Of a DNA stretch of 64,000 bases, positions 28,642 to 36,032 are shown piece by piece (the stretch's first letter is position 1; the number at the start of each line of letters is the position of its first letter). The notes beneath the pieces were generated by a model. That model saw nothing but the letters and a program-made list of their open reading frames with translations. It was not told the origin of the DNA and made no database searches. The position numbers and the translations under genes were made by a program. The stretch lies in NCBI RefSeq assembly GCF_900129765.1, contig NZ_FQWU01000002.1:1860001-1924000 (forward strand). The letters run 5' to 3'. Source of the DNA: Massilia sp. CF038 (GTDB taxonomy: Bacteria > Pseudomonadota > Gammaproteobacteria > Burkholderiales > Burkholderiaceae_D).

Positions 28642-30201
28642 TCAGGAATGATAGGCAGATTCGCCGTGGCTCGTGATGTCGAGGCCTTCCCGTTCTTCTT
28701 CTTCCGGTACGCGCAGACCGATCACCAGGTCCACCAGTTTGTAGGCAATGAAGGCCACCACGCCCGACCAGAGGATGGTGGTACCAACGGCAGTCAGCTG
28801 CGTCAATACCTGGCCACCGATCGAATAATCTGGCGATGGTTTGTTGGCAACGTAGTCGAAAATGCCCTGACCGCCCAGCGATGGCGAAGCGAACACGCCA
28901 GTCAGCAAGGCGCCCAGAATACCGCCCACGCCGTGCACGCCGAACACGTCGAGCGAGTCGTCGGCGCCAATCAGGCGCTTCAGGCCATTCACACCCCACA
29001 GGCAGATAATACCAGCGAGCAACCCGATCACCAAACCGCCCATTGGGCCGACATAACCGGCTGCCGGCGTGATGGCCACCAGACCGGCGACGGCGCCAGA
29101 GGCCGCGCCCAGCATCGATGGCTTGCCCTTGGTAATCCATTCGCCAAACACCCACGAGACGGTAGCGCAAGCGGTGGCCAGCAGGGTATTGATGAAGGCC
29201 AGTGCGGCGATGTCATTCGCTTCCAGTGCCGAACCGGCGTTGAAGCCGAACCAGCCCACCCACAGCAGCGATGCGCCGATCATGGTCATGGTCAGCGAGT
29301 GCGGGGCCATGGCTTCACGGCCGTAACCAACACGCTTGCCCACCATGATGGCGCCCACCAGACCGGCGATCGCTGCATTGATGTGCACCACGGTGCCGCC
29401 AGCGAAGTCGAGCGCGCCCTTCTGGAACAGCCAGCCAGCCTTGGCCGTTTCGCTGGTCAGCGTAGCCGCATCGGTGATGGCGTCAGGGCCGGTCCAGAAC
29501 CAGACCATGTGCGCGATTGGCAGATAGCTGAAGGTGAACCACAGCACCATCACGATCAGCACGGCCGAAAACTTGATGCGTTCGGCAAAAGCGCCCACCA
29601 CCAGGCAGCAGGTAATGGCAGCAAAAGTGCCCTGGAAGGCGACGTAGATGAACTCGGGAATGACGATCCCTTTGCTCCAGGTAGCAGCGTAAGCAAAGCT
29701 GCCCTTGACCGGATCGTAGATACCGTTCAGGAAGCGGCGGTCGAAGCTGCCGATGAAATCATTGCCGCCAGTGAAGGCCAGCGAATAACCGTAGATGCAC
29801 CACAAGACAATGATCAGGGCAAACACCATGAACACTTGCAGCAGCACCGACAGCATGTTTTTCGAGCGCACCAGGCCGCCGTAGAACAGGGCCAGGCCGG
29901 GAATGGTCATCAGGATGACCAGCAGGGTTGCCACGAACATCCAGGCAGTGTCGCCCTTGTTCGGGGTGGGTGCGGCTGCCGGCGCAGCGGCAGGCGCAGC
30001 TTCGGCAACGGCAGCAGCGGCAGGGGCCGTGGCGGTTGCTGCGACTGGCTCGGCTGCGGGCGCAGCTGCCGGGGCGGCGGCGGGCGCAGTGACAGCCGCC
30101 GCTTCCGGTTTCGGTGCATCCTGCGCCGCCGCTGGCAGCGCGCCGCTCATGGCAAACAGGACGGCAGCCCCGGCCAGCCATGTGGTGATCATTTTTTTCA
30201 T
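28642..30201 (-). CDS. amtB: ammonium transporter AmtB
   Basis: 519-aa Amt-family channel, longer than the usual 400-430 aa. Residues 1-26 are a signal peptide, and residues 27-85 form an Ala/Pro-rich linker. The transport core starts at GDTAWMFVATLLVILM. GLALFYGGLVRSKNMLSVL, DFAGGTVVHINAAIAGL and the C-terminal DVFGVHGVGGILGALL (second pore His) are Amt signatures. It imports ammonium and is blocked by GlnK when nitrogen is ample. It is 12 bases from glnK. Long signal-plus-linker N-termini occur in other beta-proteobacterial Amt proteins. Confidence 0.97.
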   Translation of the reverse strand: MKKMITTWLAGAAVLFAMSGALPAAAQDAPKPEAAAVTAPAAAPAAAPAAEPVAATATAPAAAAVAEAAPAAAPAAAPTPNKGDTAWMFVATLLVILMTIPGLALFYGGLVRSKNMLSVLLQVFMVFALIIVLWCIYGYSLAFTGGNDFIGSFDRRFLNGIYDPVKGSFAYAATWSKGIVIPEFIYVAFQGTFAAITCCLVVGAFAERIKFSAVLIVMVLWFTFSYLPIAHMVWFWTGPDAITDAATLTSETAKAGWLFQKGALDFAGGTVVHINAAIAGLVGAIMVGKRVGYGREAMAPHSLTMTMIGASLLWVGWFGFNAGSALEANDIAALAFINTLLATACATVSWVFGEWITKGKPSMLGAASGAVAGLVAITPAAGYVGPMGGLVIGLLAGIICLWGVNGLKRLIGADDSLDVFGVHGVGGILGALLTGVFASPSLGGQGIFDYVANKPSPDYSIGGQVLTQLTAVGTTILWSGVVAFIAYKLVDLVIGLRVPEEEEREGLDITSHGESAYHS

Positions 30202-30213
30202 TATGGGTTCCCC

Positions 30214-30564
<351 letters not shown>

Positions 30565-31314
30565 TTAGAAAGTTTTGGAGATGGTCAGCACGGCCGTGCT
30601 CTTGCCCAGGTCCTTGCCATCGACCGGGCTCACGTACAGTTCCGTGTTGGTGTCGACATAGGCCAGCGCAACGGTGGCGAAACCGAAGTCCTTGGTGATG
30701 CCGATCTTGTAATCGTTGTAGCTGAAGGCGCTATTGTGGGCGACGCGCTGGCGGCCCGCGTGCAGATTCAGGGTCAGGCCCTTGTCCAGCTCGATATTTG
30801 CGCCCAGGTCCAGGTAACCGCTGCCCTTGCTGTCGGCGGTGCCGAACAGGTTGGTGGTGGAATGCGAGTACTTCAGGTACGCCGGTCCGACGCCGACCTG
30901 GCCATACACTTCGAAGGTGTTGGCGCTCGGGTTCAGGTCGTTCGACGGGTAGAAGTAGTACAGGCCGCCCACATCGTAGGTGACGCCGCTGGCGATTTCG
31001 CCGCGCTTGCCGCCGTACAGGTCAATTTCGAGGTCGCCGTCGCCGCCCAGATCCTTGGTCCACTTGATGGTCGACGCCCACACGCCCGCGTAGAAGCCGC
31101 TTGGATTGTGGGTGTAGTCGGCACCGCCTTGCAGCGCCGGCTTGGCGCGCGTTTGCGACAGGCCGCGATAGCGGTAGTCGGTCGTCAGGGCCGCGTTGAA
31201 GGACACCGCGTGCTCTGGGGCCGCTTCCTCTGCCTGCGCGGCCGGCGCACCGATGGTGCCCAGAACGAGGGTCAACGCGGCGGCAAGCGAGAACTTGGTG
31301 GTCAGGTTTTTCAT
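30565..31314 (-). CDS. TorF-family putative outer-membrane porin
   Basis: 249 aa with a cleavable signal peptide (about residues 1-28, ending AQA). The body alternates hydrophobic and polar residues and aromatic girdles as expected for a beta-barrel, and the last residue is Phe (VLTISKTF), an outer-membrane assembly signal. The start DYRYRGLSQT matches the TorF family of about 240 aa. Its place upstream of glnK-amtB suggests a role in passage of nitrogen compounds across the outer membrane, which is not proven for the family. Confidence 0.88.
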   Translation of the reverse strand: MKNLTTKFSLAAALTLVLGTIGAPAAQAEEAAPEHAVSFNAALTTDYRYRGLSQTRAKPALQGGADYTHNPSGFYAGVWASTIKWTKDLGGDGDLEIDLYGGKRGEIASGVTYDVGGLYYFYPSNDLNPSANTFEVYGQVGVGPAYLKYSHSTTNLFGTADSKGSGYLDLGANIELDKGLTLNLHAGRQRVAHNSAFSYNDYKIGITKDFGFATVALAYVDTNTELYVSPVDGKDLGKSTAVLTISKTF

Positions 31315-31445
31315 GGCATTTCCCTTATTGGTTTGAACGAATTGTGCCGTTGCGGTTTAAAATCGTGGATGGAGCATGAAGACGACTCCAGCTTCTTTAG
31401 CAGGAGTCATGCCAGGGCCAAATTCGTGGGGATGCGCTTGTTTTT

Positions 31446-31462
31446 TGCAGGAAGCTTACCCA
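31446..31462 (-). promoter_or_regulatory. candidate sigma-54 promoter for torF-glnK-amtB
   Basis: On the minus strand, TGGGTAAGCTTCCTGCA has the invariant GG and GC dinucleotides exactly ten bases apart. The flanks (TGG at -24, CTGCA at -12) partly fit the TGGCAC/TTGCA consensus. It lies about 130 bases upstream of the torF start. glnK-amtB operons are commonly NtrC/sigma-54 controlled. The remainder of the 31315-31582 gap shows no other strong site, and NtrC boxes were not recognised. Confidence 0.35.
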
Positions 31463-31582
31463 TATTGCCATTGATAAATTACCAAAAGGCGTTGCGAGGG
31501 CTGCACTTCTGCCATTTCGCACTACTTTGATGCAGGGCCGGCACCACAACGGTGCGACTTACTCATTTGACAAGGATTCAAG

Positions 31583-31831
31583 ATGGACATGAACAACTTT
31601 TTCAACGATCTCCAAGGCAAGATCAACCAGGCGATCGAGAGTTCGCCGGCCAAGGATATTGAGAAAAACGTCAAGGCAATGATGACGCAGGGCTTTTCCA
31701 AGCTGGATTTGGTGACGCGCGAAGAGTTTGATATTCAGAATCAGGTGCTGGCCAAGACAAGGGCCAAGCTGGAAGCGCTGGAATTGCGGGTGCAGATGCT
31801 GGAAGAGAGTTTGGCGGCGCAGAAGGCCTGA
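31583..31831 (+). CDS. ubiK: ubiquinone biosynthesis accessory factor UbiK
   Basis: 82-aa BMFP-domain protein (formerly YqiC). The N-terminal half is a helix (MNNFFNDLQGKINQAI), and the C-terminal third is a coiled coil (EALELRVQMLEESLAAQ), which forms a trimer. It assists the Ubi complex and lipid handling in aerobic ubiquinone synthesis. AAGGA sits 7-11 bases upstream of the ATG. As I recall, this gene often sits next to comM in relatives; here comM is 24 kb away. Confidence 0.92.
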   Translation: MDMNNFFNDLQGKINQAIESSPAKDIEKNVKAMMTQGFSKLDLVTREEFDIQNQVLAKTRAKLEALELRVQMLEESLAAQKA

Positions 31832-31859
31832 GGGGCCGGCAACACACTGAACTAAAACA

Positions 31860-31958
31860 ACATCGCCCTCGCGAAGGCGGGCTCGCATGCGAGCCCCCTA
31901 TTCCACGTTTCCGAATTCGGCGACGTGGTATAGGCCCCCGCCTTCGCGAGGGCGATGT
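31860..31958. repeat. nested palindromic repeat, copy B
   Basis: The outer arms (31860-31881 and about 31935-31957) match those of the 27104 copy. The inner hairpin again centres on CCGAATTCGG and is closely similar, including one compensatory pair change. It carries an extra 14-bp palindrome GCTCGCATGCGAGC (31881-31894) near the end of the left arm. It lies between the ends of two convergent genes, ubiK and the alpha/beta hydrolase. Confidence 0.85.
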
Positions 31959-32030
31959 GTTTTTGCCGCGGGCCAGTGCGATGTGTTTTTGCCGCAGGCC
32001 ACTGCGATGTGTTTTTGCTGCGGCCTGGCA
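31953..32030. repeat. 26-bp tandem repeat, three copies
   Basis: Units start at 31953, 31979 and 32005. Each begins CGATGTGTTTTTG and continues with a GC-rich tail that differs by a few bases between units. The first seven bases (CGATGTG) are also the terminal bases of the right arm of the preceding palindromic repeat, so the array appears to have grown from the edge of that element. It ends 11 bases before the hydrolase stop codon. Confidence 0.8.
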
Positions 32031-32040
32031 GCGCCGTTTT

Positions 32041-33069
32041 TTAGCTGCGGGCAAACGCCAGCAGATCGGCATTCACCTTGTCCTTGTGCGTATCGGTCAA
32101 GCCGTGCGGCGCGCCTGGATACACGATCAGCTTGGCGCCCTTGACGATGGCAGCCGATGCCTTGCCCGACGCATCGATCGGCACGATCTGGTCGTCATCA
32201 CCGTGAATGATCAAGGTCGGCTTGTCGAACTTCTTCAAGTCGGCACGGAAATCCGTTTCCGAGAATGCCTTGATCGAATCATAGGTATTCTTGTGCCCCG
32301 CCATCAAGCCTTGCGTGGTCCACGACTGGATCAAGCCCTGCGATACCTTGGCACCCGGACGGTTGAAACCGAAGAAGGGACCTGAGGCAATATCCAAATA
32401 CAGCTGCGAACGGTTCGCCACCGAGCCAGCGCGAATGCCATCAAACACTTCCATCGGCAATCCACCCGGATTGTCGGCTGTTTTCAGCATCAGCGGCGGC
32501 ACTGCCGACACCAGTACCAGCTTGGCCACGCGCTTGGTGCCATGCCGTCCGACATAGCGCGCCACTTCCCCGCCACCAGTGGAAAAACCAACCAGAATCG
32601 CGTTCTTCAAGTCCAGCGCTTCAATCAGCTGGGCCAGGTCGTCGGCGTAGTGATCCATGTCATTGCCGGTCCAGGGCTGGCTGGAACGGCCATGGCCGCG
32701 ACGGTCATGCGCGATCACGCGGAAGCCGTTGTTCGCCAGGTGGAACATTTGCGATTCCCAGCTGTCGGAATTGAGTGGCCAGCCGTGCGAGAACACAATC
32801 GGCTGCCCTGCGCCCCAGTCTTTGTAGTAGAGCTCGACGCCGTCACGGGTGGTCAGTGTGCTGGAGGTGCGCGCCACCGGGCGTGCTGCGGGGGCAGCGC
32901 TGGCCGAAGCGCTCAGGCCTGCCATTGGCACCGCCACCACTGCCGCAGCTGCGGCTGCCATGCTGGCGCCACCCATCAGGGCAGAACGACGGGAGGTGCT
33001 GACAGCAGGTGCCGCCTCGGTGGCGCCAAACAGGAAGTTCTGAATTGCCGATGGGATCGCGTTTTTCAT
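32041..33069 (-). CDS. exported alpha/beta hydrolase (non-haem chloroperoxidase-like)
   Basis: 342 aa. The N-terminus contains a twin-arginine-like sequence (TSRRSALMG, about residues 25-33) followed by an Ala-rich hydrophobic stretch, so Tat export is likely. The catalytic domain starts near [16 protein letters not shown]. The nucleophile Ser is in VGFSTGGGE, the acid in HGDDDQIVP, and the His in APHGLTDTH. The core resembles cofactor-free haloperoxidases/esterases; the true substrate is unknown. It lies downstream of the OhrR-like gene on the same strand, behind two palindromes that may be operators. Confidence 0.88.
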   Translation of the reverse strand: MKNAIPSAIQNFLFGATEAAPAVSTSRRSALMGGASMAAAAAAVVAVPMAGLSASASAAPAARPVARTSSTLTTRDGVELYYKDWGAGQPIVFSHGWPLNSDSWESQMFHLANNGFRVIAHDRRGHGRSSQPWTGNDMDHYADDLAQLIEALDLKNAILVGFSTGGGEVARYVGRHGTKRVAKLVLVSAVPPLMLKTADNPGGLPMEVFDGIRAGSVANRSQLYLDIASGPFFGFNRPGAKVSQGLIQSWTTQGLMAGHKNTYDSIKAFSETDFRADLKKFDKPTLIIHGDDDQIVPIDASGKASAAIVKGAKLIVYPGAPHGLTDTHKDKVNADLLAFARS

Positions 33070-33110
33070 GATGTGTTCTTTCTAAAAGAGTGAACCAGCT
33101 GGAATATTAG

Positions 33111-33193
33111 TTAGCGCGCTAAGCATTTGCAGGGCGCCTGGCGCCGTGTGCGCTGCCATGGGAAGAACTTTAGCGCACTAATCGTTAGTGCGC
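33111..33193. promoter_or_regulatory. paired palindromes upstream of the hydrolase, candidate OhrR operators
   Basis: TTAGCGCGCTAA at 33111-33122 is a perfect 12-bp palindrome. At 33173-33193, GCGCACTAA and TTAGTGCGC form a 9-bp inverted repeat around TCG. Both sites use the same half-site type TTAGYGCGC. They lie in the 152-bp gap between the OhrR-like gene and the hydrolase gene, 42 and 104 bases before the hydrolase start. They differ from the AT-rich sites known for other OhrR proteins, so binding is an inference. Confidence 0.5.
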
Positions 33194-33221
33194 AATCTAT
33201 TTTTTAAATTTTTTTCCGCGC

Positions 33222-33659
33222 TCATTTTTCAAGGTTGCGCGCCAGCTTGCTCAAGCCTGCCATCAAGGCTTGCATTTCGCCGGTTTGCAGATTGCACGAT
33301 TGGGCGATCTGCTGGTTCAGGCGGCCCCCCGCCTCGCGCAGCTTGCGCCCGGCATCGGTCAGGGTCAGCACCCGATTGCGCTCGTCCTTCGGATCGCGCT
33401 GGCGCAGCAGATAGCCTTCGGCCTCCAGCCGCTTGACAATGGGCGTCACCGAGCCCGAATCCTGCTCCAGGCGCATGGCCACATCGCGAATGCCCAGCCC
33501 CTCTTCTTCCCACAGCACCAGCATCACCAGGTATTGCGGATAGGTCAGACGCAGCTCGGCCAGCAGGGGCTTGTACAGCTGCGTCATCTTGAGCGAGGTC
33601 GAATACAGGTTGAAGCACAAGTGCTCCACCAACAGCGGTGGTTTGAGTGGGGTCGTCAT
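33222..33659 (-). CDS. MarR/OhrR-type organic peroxide-responsive regulator
   Basis: 145-aa winged-helix protein. The N-terminus VEHLCFNLYSTSLKMTQLYKPLL closely follows OhrR, with the peroxide-sensing Cys at 15. A second Cys at 122 (AQSCNLQ) fits the two-Cys mechanism of Xanthomonas-type OhrR, where oxidation forms an intersubunit disulfide and releases DNA. The recognition region is AMRLEQDSGSVTPIVKRLE and the wing DPKDERNRVLTL. It precedes the alpha/beta hydrolase on the same strand. No ohr gene is in the window. Confidence 0.88.
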   Translation of the reverse strand: MTTPLKPPLLVEHLCFNLYSTSLKMTQLYKPLLAELRLTYPQYLVMLVLWEEEGLGIRDVAMRLEQDSGSVTPIVKRLEAEGYLLRQRDPKDERNRVLTLTDAGRKLREAGGRLNQQIAQSCNLQTGEMQALMAGLSKLARNLEK

Positions 33660-33672
33660 GGATGGCGCTCCT

Positions 33673-34113
33673 TCATGCCAGGTGAGTCAGATTGTGCTGC
33701 ATGCGCTGCAGCAAGGCCACTGCCTGCGCCCGTTCGTCAGGCGCAAAGCCCTGCACCAGGCGCGCATCAAGCTGCTTGCGGTGCTTTTGCACTTTTTTAT
33801 GTACCAGGCTGCCGCGCTCGGTCAGGCTGAGGCGGTGGCAGCGGCGGTCGGCCGCGTCTTCGGTGCGGGCCAGCATGTCACGCTCGATCAACTGCTGGAT
33901 GGTGCGGGCGATCTGCGCCTTGTCGCGCCCACTGTGCTGGACCAGCTCGCCCTGGGTGGAACCGGGATGGCGGGCAAACCAGTTGAGCGCACGCATTTCC
34001 ATCGGCGTGATGGGGTCGCTGTCCTCGCGCAGCACTTGCTGCATGTGCGCCTTGACGCCGTGAATCACGGCGTTGAGCAGGTCGAGCACTTCTTGGTCGG
34101 GGTGGGTCGGCAT
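33673..34113 (-). CDS. MarR-family transcriptional regulator
   Basis: 146 aa. The winged helix is visible in GSTQGELVQHSGRDKAQIARTIQQL and the wing in TEDAADRRCHRLSLTERG. The ATG at 34113 (MPTHPDQEV) is chosen because longer in-frame extensions would run through the palindromic operators at 34160-34209. It is divergent from the Bcr/CflA efflux gene, a standard arrangement in which the regulator represses both. The OhrR-like gene follows on the same strand 13 bases later. Confidence 0.88.
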   Translation of the reverse strand: MPTHPDQEVLDLLNAVIHGVKAHMQQVLREDSDPITPMEMRALNWFARHPGSTQGELVQHSGRDKAQIARTIQQLIERDMLARTEDAADRRCHRLSLTERGSLVHKKVQKHRKQLDARLVQGFAPDERAQAVALLQRMQHNLTHLA

Positions 34114-34159
34114 GGTCGCATCAGAATCATCGTTGCCCCCATTATGAGGCAGCCAAAGA

Positions 34160-34209
34160 TAGTTGACAACATCAACCATCGCGCGCAAAATAGTTGTCAC
34201 AGTCAACTA
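34160..34209. promoter_or_regulatory. two inverted repeats, candidate MarR operators
   Basis: Site 1 (34160-34178) is TAGTTGA-caaca-TCAACCA. Site 2 (34191-34209) is TAGTTGTCacaGTCAACTA. Each is an imperfect 19-bp inverted repeat of the half-site TAGTTG, and their centres are 31 bases (about three helical turns) apart. They lie between the divergent marR gene and the efflux gene, 12 to 61 bases before the efflux start. Confidence 0.65.
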
Positions 34210-34220
34210 ATTAAACCGCA

Positions 34221-35423
34221 ATGCATCCCTCCGACACACGACCCCACTCCTTCTGGCTGATTCCCATTCTGGGCGCGCTGGTGGCGTTTGCCCCGCTCTC
34301 GATCGACATGTATCTGTCCGCCTTTCCGCAACTGGCGCGCGACTTTCCTTCGATGCAAGGCGTGGCCCAGTTCAGTCTGGCGTGCTACCTGATCGGGATG
34401 GCGGTGGGACAGATTTTCTACGGTCCCTTTTCCGACCGCTGCGGGCGCAAGCTGCCCCTGTATGTGGGGCTGGGCGTGTACATTGCCGGGTCGGTTGGCT
34501 GCGCGCTGGCGACCAGCCCCGAGATGCTGCTGGCCTGCCGCTTCCTGCAGGCAGCCGGCGGCTGCGCCGGCGTGGTGATTCCCATGGCGATGGTGCGCGA
34601 TATGTTCGATCAGCAATCGTCAGCGCGCACGCTGTCGCGCCTGATGCTGGTGATGGGCGTGGCCCCTATCCTGGCGCCCTGGATCGGTTCGCACGTGCTG
34701 GGCGCCTGGGGCTGGCGCGCCATCTTCTGGGTGCTGGCCATGTATGGCGTCCTGGCCATCGCCGCGGTGCATTTGATTCTCCCGGAATCGCTGGCGCCGG
34801 AGCGGCGCCGCAGTGTCTCGCTGGCGGCTTCGGCGCGTGCCTACTGGCATATGCTGAGCGAACGCCGCTTCATGGGGTATGCCCTGGCTGCCGCCTTCTC
34901 GACAGCGGGCATGTTTGCCTACATTGCCGCCTCGCCCACCGTGCTGATAGAGCACTACGGGCTCTCGCCCCAGCACTACACCTGGGTGTTCGGCATGAAT
35001 GCCTGTGGCCTGATTGCCGCGTCGCAGCTCAACCATCGCCTGCTGGCCCGGTTCACCCCGGACCGAATTCTGTGGGTCAGTCTGGGTTTGATGGCTGCAG
35101 CCGGGCTGTGCCTGCTGGTGGCCGGTGTCAGCGGCAAGGCGGCCCTGCCGGCGCTGCTGGCGGCGCTGTTCAGTTTTGTCGCCCTGCTGGGCTTTATTTC
35201 ACCCAACACGGGCGCTGGCGCCATGGCCGCGCACGGCGCCCAGGCCGGCAGCGCCTCGGCGTTGCTGGGCACGATCCGCTTCGGCATCTCCTTTTTTGCC
35301 GGCAGCGCGGTGGGTGCGTTCAGCGATGGGTCGGCCCTGACAATGGGCATTGTCATTGCCGTGTGCGGCGGCGCGGCCCTGCTGTCTTACTTGCTGCTGG
35401 CGCGCGCACCGGCGGCGGTCTAG
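34221..35423 (+). CDS. Bcr/CflA-family multidrug efflux MFS transporter
   Basis: 400-aa inner-membrane antiporter with 12 predicted helices. The N-terminus (FWLIPILGALVAFAPLSID, then MYLSAFPQLARDF) is characteristic of Bcr/CflA. GPFSDRCGRKLPLYVGLG is the MFS motif A between helices 2 and 3, and RFLQAAGGCAGVVIPMAMVRD is the drug:H+ antiporter region. Substrates of the family include bicyclomycin, chloramphenicol and sulfonamides. It is probably repressed by the divergent MarR protein. Its stop overlaps the convergent hypothetical gene. Confidence 0.93.
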   Translation: MHPSDTRPHSFWLIPILGALVAFAPLSIDMYLSAFPQLARDFPSMQGVAQFSLACYLIGMAVGQIFYGPFSDRCGRKLPLYVGLGVYIAGSVGCALATSPEMLLACRFLQAAGGCAGVVIPMAMVRDMFDQQSSARTLSRLMLVMGVAPILAPWIGSHVLGAWGWRAIFWVLAMYGVLAIAAVHLILPESLAPERRRSVSLAASARAYWHMLSERRFMGYALAAAFSTAGMFAYIAASPTVLIEHYGLSPQHYTWVFGMNACGLIAASQLNHRLLARFTPDRILWVSLGLMAAAGLCLLVAGVSGKAALPALLAALFSFVALLGFISPNTGAGAMAAHGAQAGSASALLGTIRFGISFFAGSAVGAFSDGSALTMGIVIAVCGGAALLSYLLLARAPAAV

Positions 35424-35962
35424 GGTAGCGCGGCCGGCACGCAAGGCGGGCAATGGGCTTCCATCAGCGCGATCAGGCGGTCGCGAGTGGCGTCGCTCAG
35501 CTCGAAAAACTGCTGCATGGCAGCGCGGGGAATGTCGAATTCAATGAAGAACAACCAGGGTTCGAGCACATCTTTGGCGCCAAAGGCGCTCTGGCCCGCT
35601 TCGGTCTTGCCGGTCAACACGGCGGTGACCTGATCGCTATAGTATTTCACGTCCAGCCGAATTGACTGGATCGGCCGGTAGTCGAAGGTGCCGTCGGCCG
35701 GGTGCCCCAGCGGGCCGTAAGTAAAACCGCCAACCCGGGTGCCGCTGATATCGTAGTAATAGCCTTCGGTCAGGCGCCGCACATCCTGGGTGAACAGCAT
35801 GTGTTTGCTGAAGGGCATAATCGCCAGCTGCTTGCGCGCCAGCATCCAGTCGCCCCCTTTGCGCAGCAGCAGCGAATCTTCGGCAATGAAGACGGCCACG
35901 CTATCGGCCGCCAGTTCGCCGTTGATAATGATCTTGCCTTGAAACTCGCCTTTGCAATCCAT
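35420..35962 (-). CDS. hypothetical protein
   Basis: 180 aa, not recognised. It begins MDCKGEFQGKIIINGEL and has no signal peptide or membrane helix. Alternating beta-like segments dominate the middle, and the C-terminal 40 residues are predicted helix ending in a Cys-Pro-Pro-Cys-like CPPC motif. The last four bases overlap the end of the efflux gene on the other strand. It follows the fused oxidoreductase-kinase gene by 70 bases on the same strand, so it could be co-transcribed with it. Confidence 0.7.
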   Translation of the reverse strand: MDCKGEFQGKIIINGELAADSVAVFIAEDSLLLRKGGDWMLARKQLAIMPFSKHMLFTQDVRRLTEGYYYDISGTRVGGFTYGPLGHPADGTFDYRPIQSIRLDVKYYSDQVTAVLTGKTEAGQSAFGAKDVLEPWLFFIEFDIPRAAMQQFFELSDATRDRLIALMEAHCPPCVPAALP

Positions 35963-36032
35963 GCCCGTGCTCCTGTGCCGATCCGGTTGGTGTGTCCAGC
36001 CAGTATGTTTCGAATCGGCGCTGGTGGCAATC

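Noticed and set aside
31348-31364. Second sigma-54-like site (CGGCAC-N5-GTTCA, minus strand)
   Set aside because: The required GG-N10-GC spacing is not met: TC stands in place of GC.
33585-34260. Plus-strand open frames opposite the two MarR genes
   Set aside because: Low-complexity shadow translations; both MarR proteins show intact winged-helix domains on the other strand.
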